From Diphasiastrum complanatum (Eukaryota; Streptophyta; Lycopodiopsida; Lycopodiales; Lycopodiaceae), in contig CM055112.1 of NCBI GenBank assembly GCA_029204225.1, positions 45,914,063 through 45,978,062 on the forward strand: a stretch of DNA of 64,000 nt, read 5' to 3'. Both the position numbers and the translations under genes were made by a program. Positions within the stretch are counted from its first letter, which is position 1. Every line of letters starts with the position of its first letter. Shown one piece after another: positions 54,658 to 64,000 of the stretch. A model generated the notes under the pieces. The model did not search any database and had not been told where the DNA came from. It saw nothing but the letters and a program-made list of their open reading frames with translations.

Positions 54658-56958
54658 TAATATAATAGAATATATTAATGTATATAGAGCGCCCTTGGGC
54701 ACATAAGACAAAGAAAAAGTACATCTCCTTGTCGGACTTATTTCTACTAAAACAAAAACAGAAATAACCAGAGCTAAAACCAAAGCTTAACCTAGCTATG
54801 GTGAGGGTACAAAAGCAATAGCTTAACCACCAGCTACGCGGAGGAATAAAACTCACTAACTGAGAGAAATAAACTGTGTGATCTGGTGTGAGGCACATGG
54901 AGGCCTAAGGTGACGAACTCTGGATGGTCGAGGAATACGTTAGAGCTTTGGTAGATGAGCTGGAATGTCAATCTCACTGTCCAAAGTATCTTCTCTACCT
55001 CTTTTATGAAAGAAAATTGTAATATGTGGCTGGCTGTGGTCAACATCCTGATCATCCGACAGAAGAGAAGATCTCAACGAGAACATCTCTCGCAATAGCA
55101 AACCAACACATCTTGCATAAGTTATAAGGAACCAAGTGTGAGTGGAGTGTCCCGATAGAGACAATGGTATCTGCCTCTGATCTCATAGTAAGCTGGACAG
55201 GTGAAAATAAAGTGAGACTCATCCTCAACCTCTTGTAGTGTACAGCACTGACAGATCCGTAATGGTCGTGGCGTGTCTGTGTATCTGCCTGTCTCAATAG
55301 CGAGCTGATGGGAAGAGACCCGTAATTGACCTATGCGGTAGCACAGGCCAAAAGACAACGCATGAGAGAGATAACTCGGTCTGACTGGAAGCCCTGAAGC
55401 ATCAAGGTGAAGAAAGTGAGTGTGGTAGAACTAAAGCTTAACCCGTGATGGATCTAGGTGAGACCAAATAGTGTGTATGTATGCTATGTAGATCTGTTGG
55501 CGAATGTACGCATGAGTCCCATTTGGGAGGTCAAACATAGATAATCCCTATCTACGTAGAAAGTCCAAAGCATATTGAAACCAAAAGGACTTAGCCCTCT
55601 GCCCGACCAAAGTGCGAGAAGATGTAAAAGCCGCTACCACGTATCTGGAGGAATCAAGCTCTGAGACTCTGTGAATGAAAGTGATGATCCTGAAAATAGC
55701 CTCTACAATCAGAGGAGGAGAAGCAAACTCCGCTAAAATAATCTCATGAGGAACTGACTGCTTGGCCCGAATCATCCGACTAAGCATGTGAATTTGCAAA
55801 CGCTAGATGTCACTCCAAGTGTCTCTAGATAAGTCTGGACGCCATGTCTCTGCTGAGTATAGTGCAACCGGAGAAACAGTCGAAGAGAAGAGGCGACAAT
55901 GTGTGTCCGAGTCATGCACATAATAAGTAGAGGAAAACCTCTCCATCTGAACAAGAGCAAAGCGCCCCTTGCGGAGCCTAGCCAATGTAGCTGGTCTAAA
56001 AGAAAGCAATGGACGAGAAAAGAGAACACCCAGGTATGTGTAAGACGCTACTATCTCTAGGAGTTGTCCATCATAGTAAAACATGGTGTCTCTCATATGC
56101 TGTCTGTTGGTGTTAAACACCATAACCTTAGTCTTACCAATGTTCACCATCAACCCCCATATCTGACAGAAAGTATACAAGGCATCTAGATGTCGCTGAA
56201 GTCCTGCAGCCGAACTAGAAGTAGAACCACATCATCTGCATAAAGAAGGATAGGAATAACAATATTTGCTAGAGGACAGCTGTTAGGGACCCAACTCCCT
56301 TGGGTCCCAAGCCCAGACTTGAGACTGGACGATGACTAGGCCTGTAGACTTGACCCAAATGATCCGCTCAAGGTCATCAATGTATAGAGCAAAGAGCGTG
56401 GGTGACAAAGGACAACCCTAATTTACTCCTACTGTACTATGAATATACGAGGACCATCTATCTCCATCACGGAAACGAGCCAAAACTCTCTCATATAAAG
56501 TGATGATAGCAGCAATGTCCTCCTGTGAGATACCAAGGGATGCCAGACGCTGGAGCAACAAGTGTCTCGAAACCGAATCAAATGCTTTGTGGAAGTCCAC
56601 AAAGCAGCAAAAGACTCTCTATTTCCTGGACTTCCCCGCCTCAATGATACATCTCAATATGAATATATGGTCTGTTGTGGAATAGCCTGCTCTAAAACCC
56701 ACCTATCCCATAGCATATAACTCTCCACATGAGTGCTGATGATAGACTGCATAACCGAACCATAGAGCTTAGCCATAGTGTGGCTGTTCATAATAGTACG
56801 ATAGTTGTCTACATTCATAGGATCACCAGCCTTAAGTATAGGATGCAAAAGGTTAGTACACCAAGGTGTGGGAAGGCCAAAAATAACAGATTGGTTAAAA
56901 ACGTAGGAGATGTATGGAGCAACAATATGGGCAATAGGTTTTAGAACTAGCATAGTGT
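54619..56958 (-). mobile_element. LINE 1: RT domain and C-terminal zinc finger, 5' part absent
   Basis: A non-LTR retrotransposon on the minus strand. It starts at 56953 with PYISYVFNQSV and PTPWCTNLLHPILKAGDP (RT motif 1 region). MDFHKAFDSVSRHLL (56600; motif A with catalytic Asp), LLYADDVVLL (56242-56231; the YADD box) and GKTKVMVFN follow, and near 55260-55190 CQCCTLQE-x-ESHFIFTCPAYYEIRG, a Cys/His finger of the zf-RVT type. Stops and frameshifts are frequent. The 3' UTR ends in (TC)n. The endonuclease half is not attached; a fitting one lies on the plus strand at 58440-60935. Confidence 0.82.
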
Positions 56959-57365
56959 CATGCTAGCTTTTACAACTTCACGAACATTTCCACGATCAAA
57001 ATAAACCTTTATGTATTATGGAAGGTGTCGGGCAAAAGAAAATCTGGCCGGTAAGGATTTTCAGAATTTTTTACGCGAGGCCCAAAGGGGCCAAGCCTAA
57101 ATTTTTTTGGAAAGCTGAACCGGACAAAATGTCTGCTACCCGACACATTCCATTTTGAAAAAAAGAGATGCAGCTTTTTAAGATGTTGAAAAACCAGGCA
57201 GAATAGTCACTAAGTATCCATTACTTAAAGAGTAACAAAGTACTTTGTGATGGACCTACTTAAATTTGATGGATAGTCAAATTTCTAACTATGTATCATC
57301 TAAACACAGGTTTTTTTTTTTATTATGAAAAAATGTTTATGGAGTTGCAAAGGCTAGCACACTAG
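56959..57365. mobile_element. Composite foldback element (families 1 and 2)
   Basis: The outer ends are related in inverted orientation: CATGCTAGCTTTTACAACTTC at 56959 and GAGTTGCAAAGGCTAGCAC ending at 57360. Inside are the family 1 foldback (57021-57150) and the family 2 repeat (57174-57264). It abuts the truncated 5' side of LINE 1. Confidence 0.65.
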
Positions 57366-57387
57366 CGTTGTCATTGAGGAAAATAAT

Positions 57388-58367
57388 TTGCGGAACTCAT
57401 ACATTTATCAGACAGTAGCTGTATCGGAGATATTGTCACATAGTATGATCATGAGAGAGTCAAGCTTACCTTCTATGGCACACATATCTTACGTAGAGAC
57501 AGTTTGGGACTCCCTATTAGACCTTTATATCTCTCTCTTCCTCTTTCTTTTGGGCTCCGTTACAGATTGGGACAGTTACGAGTCTCTTCGCATCAGCTTG
57601 CTATTGAGACTGGCAGATATTCAGGCATTTTGAGAGAGCATCGGATATGCTAGGTATGCACACTGGGTGTAGTGCAGAATGAGTTTCATTTTATCTTCAT
57701 ATGCCCTACATACTATGAGATATGTGGCCGATATCACTGTTTATATCGTGACACCCCTCTTACCCTCAGTACATTTTTGGAGTATCAGGATCCCAGATGG
57801 GTCGGCCTTTTACTACGAGAGATGCTTATGTTGAGAGCCTCTTTGCTACCATCGGAGAGTATTACTGATTCTAGCCAGCATCTCATTACTAGCTTCTTTC
57901 AGAAGCGAGAGCACGATGACCTATCAGATGATGAGGCAGTCATACCGATGAGGGCGAAGGCCCAGCGTGCTCAGTCACCACCTCTTGCCAGATCTACGCG
58001 CGCCTCTAGAGCTACTAGAGGTCCGCGATCACAGCCCATAGCTGCTATGGGTATCAGACGCTTTTTTCGAGATTGATATTTATCCTTTTACTTTCCTCAG
58101 CAGAGCAGGCGGTTAAGCTCTTGCACCTGTACCCTCTTCAGAGCTGGAGGTTAAGCTCTTGTGTATCTGCTCTTTTATGCATTTTATGATTCTATATTGG
58201 CTATGTCTTTTCCTAGCTCGAGAGAGTTCTATATTGTCTTTTCCATTTAGACTAGTGTTTTTTTTTATGTTGTCCGACATGGACAGTAATCCTACGAGAC
58301 ATGTACTTATTCATTCTGTCTTATGTGCCCTTGGGCACTCAACAGACATTAATACATTTTCTTTCTT

Positions 58368-58437
<70 letters not shown>
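57388..58437 (+). mobile_element. LINE 2: 3' fragment ending in (TC)n
   Basis: The plus-strand frame 57672-58076 encodes HFIFICPTYYEICGRYHCLYRD, RWVGLLLREMLMLRASLL and a basic, Arg/Ser-rich tail (RASRATRGPR) to a stop. It matches the end of LINE 1 (FIFTCPAYYEIRGRYHCLYRD; GLLLREM). The 3' UTR runs to TTATGTGCCCTTGGGCAC and then the tract at 58361-58437. RT and everything upstream are missing. Confidence 0.8.
58361..58437. repeat. (TTTC)n-(TC)n tract at the 3' end of LINE 2
   Basis: A TTTC-rich start followed by more than 30 TC units. It is the boundary between LINE 2 and the 5' end of LINE 3. ORFs of Ser/Leu or Arg/Glu through it are artefacts. Confidence 0.92.
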
Positions 58438-58439
<2 letters not shown>

Positions 58440-58697
58440 GCGCGATGGTGCTCCGCTCTTTCTGAGAGCGATGGTGCCCCACGAGGTGCTCAGCGATGCT
58501 GCTCCTGCCAGCACTAGTGCTCTACGACCCTAACCGCCCTGTCCCTGCTTGCACCGCCCCAGGTCCGCCCTACTTGTCCGCGCAGTTTCTGTCCTTGCTC
58601 AGGTCCTGTCCGCCCTACCGCTCCGGTCCTAACTTCCCTGACCAGTCCCTACCTGTCCGCTCAGGTTCTATCCTCCGCTCAAGCCCTGTCCGCATCT

Positions 58698-59300
58698 TTG
58701 CTATGGTCTCAATCAAAAAGGGGGGGTCTCCTTCGCCCCCCTCTTCTCCTGCTTGCCAATCATCTGCTCCTACTGACTTGGCCATCGCTGGCTCTTCTTT
58801 TTACAGGCTTGTCATTTGTTGGCCAATCATCACCTCATCTTCCATTGCCGGCCATTGCTAATGTACCAGTCCCGATTTTATCTTCTGTAGATGCCTATCA
58901 CATCCCTACAGAGCAATTACAACCTAACAACTTATCCGACTTTGATTCTCTTCACAACTACTTACAACATCAGTTCAAAGAAGTGTTTCAATTTATCGAG
59001 AAATTGCGGACACAAAATCAGACGCTTTATGGAGAACTTATCAAAGTTGATCTTCAAAATAAGGATTTACAAAGCACTATCGACATGATGAAAGCAAAAG
59101 GGATGCATGATCTTCATTCGCAGCAAGATGTGGAAAGTAAAAGCTCGTCGTTGACAAAGGAAGTGGAAGAAACTCGTACTTGGGCTTTGGTTCTTAAGCA
59201 AGATGGTACTGCTTGGCGGAGCAAATTTGACAATAAGGTCTTATTCATAAAGTTTCGTTCCATTGAACAACGCAATGCTACTTTACGCATTCAAGCTTAG
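58698..59300 (+). pseudogene. LINE 3 ORF1-like protein with coiled coil
   Basis: An open frame of 200 codons. The middle (HQFKEVFQFIEKLRTQNQTL to IDMMKAKG) has heptad-like Leu/Ile spacing consistent with a coiled coil. In LINEs such proteins bind the element RNA. The first 60 residues are Leu/Pro-rich and may lie upstream of the true start. The downstream frame continues past the stop at 59298 (LKGTFIFMDEDLTHTQW), so the real ORF1 was probably longer and is now broken. Confidence 0.6.
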
Positions 59301-59479
59301 CTCAAAGGTACTTTTATTTTTATGGATGAAGACCTAACACACACACAATGGCAAGCGAGGAAATTGGTCATTCATGAGGCCAATGCTAGGAATCAAAGAG
59401 TGGCCTTTATTGAAGGCAAGCCTAAATTCTATGATAAAATTTCACAATAGGAAGTCAGGGATCCCGGGCACCTGAACAA

Positions 59480-60340
59480 CCTGAGATCCCCACAGCCATT
59501 ACAAATCGGTTTTTGGAATTGTAACGGTGTGCTTTCATCTTCTTCAGCAGGGGACTTTCACTCTTTTTTGCAAAAATGTGATATTTTGCTCCTAGCAGAG
59601 ACCCATGAATCATTGTATCGACCCCTTCCAGCCATTCGAGATTATGCATGGCCTTCAGCATACATGCTTTCTTGAGAGAAAAAACCACACGTCGCTCTGG
59701 TGGTGTCGCATGTCTTACTAGGGAAGTTTATCGTAATCATTTTAAGCTACTCAAAAGTGATCCATTTGCGAGATTTATCTAGTTACAGTTCTTTGGTCAC
59801 TACTTGGGGGCTCCCTCAAGATCTCTTTATAGCAGTTTGTTATTTTGCACCTCAGTCATCAGCTTTTGCTGACTATGATGGTGATCCATTCCAGGCTCTC
59901 TCAGATGATATAGTCAGCTTTGCACAATAGGGCCTTATTCTACTAGCAGGAGATTTTAATGCTCGCACCAGCACCCGGTAGACAAAGTTTCATGTAGATA
60001 GTGATTTCCTATAGATTCAAGCTTTGGATGTGGGTTTGGACAGGACCTCTCAGGATGCAGATACCCCAGCTACACATTTTGGAGAACAGTTGATTGGACT
60101 TGCAGAAGCTCATTCTTTAGCCATTCTGAATGGCCTATCTCGATGGTCGCCATCATCAGTTTTTACTTGCCATCCACACGGAGGTGGACACAGCGTTGTT
60201 GACTATTTCTTTGGCTCATCAGCCTTGATTCCATTTCTTCATACTTTTCATATTATGCACCCTACCATCTCTGATCACTCTCTATTGCTCCTGTCTCTTG
60301 GCCATATTACTCCTGGTACTGTCACGACACCTCGTTCCAC
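59480..60340 (+). pseudogene. LINE 3 apurinic/apyrimidinic-type endonuclease
   Basis: The endonuclease/exonuclease/phosphatase fold is visible from its motifs in order: IGFWNCNGVL, ILLLAETHES (catalytic Glu), LFIAVCYFAP, LLAGDFNART (Asp/Asn), HSVVDYFF and TISDHSLLLL (Asp-His). The enzyme nicks target DNA to start target-primed reverse transcription. In-frame stops (for example near 59673, 59928 and 59980) and frame changes break it. Confidence 0.8.
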
Positions 60341-60935
60341 ACGTCGCCATCGTCCTTCTTTCTCTCCACTTCGTCTCCCTACTTACACTTCCTCTCTAGC
60401 TACTCTGCTCGACAATTTTTCCCTTCTCATCTTCAGTAGACCAACACGACGCCTTTTTATCTCAGTCGCTTCTTCACTCAGCCAATACTGCCTATCCTCC
60501 AAAAACTTTCTCATCTCATAAATGCACTTACAATAGATGGTATGATGATGAGTGCTCTTTCTACACAAGCAAGTTGTTCACGCTCAATACCATTCTCCCG
60601 GCACCTTAACATCTAAACAAAAGGAATACCATAGAATGACTTTGCGACAAAAGACTGCTTACTTTCAATCTTTGGCACAGAAACTCATCGATTCCTTGGA
60701 CGACTCCTCTTCCACCTTCTTTTGGAAGATGTTTTCTAAAAACTCGTGTAAGCCGGCTCCTATTGCCATTGAATCTTGGATTGACTATGTTGCAACACTT
60801 TATACAGTGGACTCTCCTTCCATTTCTCTCTCACCGCGACCATCAAAATTCACTCTTTTCACTCCCTCCATGATTGAAAACGCTATAAAAAATGGTCAAA
60901 ACCATAAAGCCATTGATGTTGACTCTCTATGTTTC

Positions 60936-61660
60936 TAGCACAACAAGGCTTTCACATGAATACTATTCAAGGCTACAAAAAAAAATCACAAATAGGACCA
61001 CTCTTTTACACGAATAGTTTAACAATAAAAGACTTGTTAATTGATTGCATTGTTGATTCGTTTCTAGATAAAAATGTGTTTGAATTGTTGCTAATCTGTT
61101 TGTATTGAAAAAAAAAAAAAATGAATCCAACAATTGCCATTGTGTGAAGTTGTGCCTTGATTGATTAATATCAAATTCTTGTAACATTTGAAAAAAGGTC
61201 AGATTCAAATTGTATTCCTTGAAACCCCTTATCCACAATCCATTTTTAACTTCTTGAACTGCTATTGATCACACAACAATTTCAAAGTCTAGCTTATGTG
61301 ATCTATAACTCAAAACTTTACTCATACCTATAGATAATTTCTTTGGCATAAATCGTGACTAAATTTACTACAAGACACATGACACAAGTCTACTGACTAG
61401 TTAATTTTGTTGTATGAAGAACAACAACATAGCGAACCATGTTAAAAATATGATCATGATCCTATCATTTATCCAACAAACAATAAACACATTGAAAATA
61501 CTCCTTTGACAAGTGTGTGTATCTTGTGTGCATATAATATCTCCTCACACAAGATTTTACTTAGAAATAAATTCCACCTTGTAAATGTATAAAAAGTGAG
61601 AAAAAGCCGCTCGGAATAGGATTGCTAAAATTTCTCTAAGAGGGCTCATATCTTGCCACA
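60936..61660 (+). repeat. ~0.7-kb direct repeat, copy 2
   Basis: Same orientation as 50086-50783 and highly similar, with start points 10,850 bp apart. It contains a poly-A stretch near 61107-61120 and about 110 bp absent from copy 1. It begins exactly where LINE 3 coding stops. Confidence 0.88.
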
Positions 61661-64000
61661 TATATGTCACATCCATTGAAAAGCTTTCATGTGACAATTT
61701 TGGCTCGTGGCCAGCATCCAAGTGAACAATGGGCGGCCTTTGTATGATCTTGAATCATAAAGATACAAGGATTGCTTTTGTGGGTTCTCTTGAAGTTGCA
61801 TCATTTTTGCTCAATTGTTCTTCATGTATATGCGAAACACTTGAATGTGAATCAAATTTGACAAATGCTTACTGGTGAATCTTTAGCGTTACTCCTGACA
61901 CCTACCTGCTAGGTGTAATGACAAGCTTGAGCGAACTGTAAGGTCCAGAGCATAGGTGACTGACTGTATGCATTGAAAGCTCTGCACTTCTGATGATGAT
62001 AATGCACATATATAAAAGCCTGCGTCAAGAAAGATTTCAGAATGTGTTGGAGGTGCAAGCTATGCACAGGCGGCTGACTCCATGAAGGCACCAAAGAGTG
62101 CATTTGTCCCATAAGTAAAATGGAGACTAAAACATCACCCAATATAAGCTGAAAGTAGACATAATACCCTTGTCCCCTGGTACCAGCCCTTTTGGAGTCA
62201 AGTGGGAAAGAGGTGGGTGGCTAGGCGGTGGGGATGGGATCCCACGCGCGGCCCGCTTCCGCTGCAGACAAACTGTGACATAATGTGCATCATAGTATAG
62301 ATTTCTTCTCTACGTCTGATCTGTCGTTGCCTGATCGGATGACCCACGTTGTAACACCATGGAAACCTTGTAACACCATCATAATGATCTTATGGAAGGC
62401 TTGTAGCTCCATGCTGTTCATGTATCTATAATTTTATGGCAATTACTATTTTGGAGCGCTTATTGGTGAAGCTTTCAGGCAACTCCTTTGCTCTTTCTTA
62501 TATAACCTTTTGGATTGCGTTGTCTCTCTACTAATTTGATACTGACGGTTGTATTCTCTAACACTTCTGAAAAACTCACCGTTCTATCAGATTGCTCAAG
62601 CCTATCATGTTTTTATACTCAAATTCTCCTCAGCATCTAGGTGTTGTTCGTTATGCAATAAAGGGTAAAGGGCATGTTTGTGAGGAATTGCAGAAATTGG
62701 ATCACAAAACAGGTGAAGATAAGTGCTTCTCTGTGGTTTGCTGGGCTTCCATCACTTTATGAAGTTATTTAATACATAATCCAGTCAAGAAACAAAGTTC
62801 TGTTAAGCGTTATATTAAAGGACATCTTTATTTGGAAAAAAAGCTCTAGATTGCAGCATGGTAACCAGCAAACAGAATTGAGACTGTAACTGGGAATCCT
62901 AGACGTTCCTCTTCCTCTGGTCCCTGTCTGTAGGGGAACAGATTTTGCAAATGTGACCCTGCAGCTGTTCCCTTGTGACTTCTTTTCCTAGATTGCAAAT
63001 TTGTGATTCTGCTGTAAGGACACACAATCTCAAAACTAGATGCGACAAGCATTGAATGCAGGAAGGCGAAACCAGTGTACCCCTATGAAAGGAATTTCTA
63101 ATTCCAATCTTTGATTATTACTTTTCATGCGCATCAGAAGCTTTTCGATTCACACATGTATTTTGTATAGTGTACTTTAGCAAGGTAAGCTTTACAATCT
63201 AACAAGCCAGCCAAAAGCACCCTGCTGAGAAACCATTAGCACCTCTCACTTGTGAGGCTTTTCTATTTGTCGCGTTTTATTGCGTGCATTCACATCGACG
63301 TTGGTTAAGTGCAGCCTGTTTCATCAAAATTGATCAAGTGGGAGAGCGGTTTAGTTAATTTTGGTCTAGAAATCCCACTCTTACCTTGCTTAGATTGATT
63401 GGTTTCCAATTCTTCTACATTTTGGCAAGAAAAGTCATGTGCACACTACAGCAGTACAAAGGCTGTCCATACTTGAAATCCCTCAAAGGCAACGGAGTTC
63501 AGGTGTTTCATATTATGGCAAATGGTGTCGGCGGACATGTGGAAGCTAGAACTTGCATTTGCTGGTAGTAAAATATATGCAGGCAGTAATGGAAAACTTG
63601 TTTTGAGACGCACCGTGTGGTCAGGAACTCATGCTACAAAAGGTCAGATTCATCCTCTTCATCGAGCTCTTCAGGTATAGTTCCTCGTTTTCATAGGATG
63701 AAGCAGTCACTACTACTGCTTGCAAGATGAGATTGATACTTTTAGTACGTTGATGATTGTAGTGCCCTAAATTGCAACCAAACAAGGAGCAATTTTGAGG
63801 TCAATCTTTTTTAAAGTGTTGATGGAGGAGACTTCCTCACATGTATGTCTGGGTCTAGAACTCGACCTTCATTGGGTAGTTTTTGAAGATGAAGTGATGC
63901 TTACTCTACTGACTGAAAATATAAAAAATGCCGTCTTTGGAATTTTGTCTCTGCTTCTGAGCAAGAGGAGGTTCATTTAATTTTGGGTTTGTAGCGACTT
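61661..64000. other. Right end: no gene recognised
   Basis: Short ORFs only. A plus-strand stretch at about 63535-63674 reads MWKLELAFAGSKIYAGSN to LHRALQ. It ends CAG before GTATAG, so it might contain an exon, but I recognise no family. No LTR ends, long repeats or TIRs were found in this stretch. Confidence 0.3.

Larger units (their letters stand above)
58440..60935 (+). mobile_element. LINE 3: 5' part with ORF1 and endonuclease, truncated before RT
   Basis: It starts just after the (TC)n tract with a GC-richer leader. ORF1-like coding and an AP endonuclease domain follow. It ends at 60935 in AIKNGQNHKAIDVDSL, the segment that directly precedes RT in LINEs, where the 0.7-kb repeat takes over. 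In element coordinates its end lies next to the start of LINE 1. Confidence 0.78.

Noticed and set aside
58159-58533. ORFs through the (TC)n tract, Ser/Leu-rich on plus and Arg/Glu-rich on minus
   Set aside because: Pure microsatellite translation.

Overview
The window is nuclear DNA from a land plant with a large, repeat-rich genome. It has spliceosomal introns with GT-AG borders, Ty1/copia and Ty3/gypsy LTR retrotransposons primed by initiator-Met tRNA, LINEs and hAT-like foldback elements. A fern or a gymnosperm would fit the very long, transposon-filled intron, but nothing here settles the clade. I see no bacterial genes, CRISPR array, rRNA or tRNA.

The one gene I can reconstruct end to end lies on the + strand from 11413 to 42326. 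It is the plastidic glucose transporter (pGlcT/GLT1 family). Exon 1 (11413-11728) carries the plastid transit peptide, and exons 2-13 (37635-42326) encode the 12-TM sugar-porter body. The 13 exons join in phase to 567 codons plus stop support from family-conserved residues on both sides of every junction. Intron 1 is about 25.9 kb and is full of transposons.

Intron 1 holds, in order: an 80-bp tandem duplication, a decayed gypsy gag, a deleted copia element, a 714-bp hAT-like element with an 8-bp target duplication, and then a three-level nest. In the nest, a copia element (20303-36411, minus strand) contains a chromodomain gypsy element (24784-35877, minus). That element contains a younger, apparently intact copy of the same gypsy family in the opposite orientation (26218-32534, plus; one 1595-aa gag-pol ORF). 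LTR-pair divergence falls from outside to inside (about 3.0%, 2.5% and 0.6-0.8% by eye), as sequential insertion predicts.

Left flank (1-11400): a minus-strand gypsy remnant interrupted by a perfect solo LTR with a 5-bp target duplication (473-1119), a degraded copia element with a repeat-bearing LTR (4619-8495), a 3' LTR related to the solo LTR (8776-9128), unassigned sequence and a compound microsatellite just upstream of the gene.

Right flank (42330-64000): foldback MITEs, copia fragments (43.6 kb; 46.6-49.8 kb), a direct repeat of about 0.7 kb present at 50.1 and 60.9 kb, a repeated promoter-like segment leading into a broken protein-kinase-like gene (53.0-54.5 kb), and a cluster of LINE pieces (54.6-60.9 kb) whose 3' ends run into (TC)n tracts. 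Two LINE halves lie in opposite orientations but meet at nearly the same point of the element map. Beyond 61.7 kb I could assign nothing with confidence.
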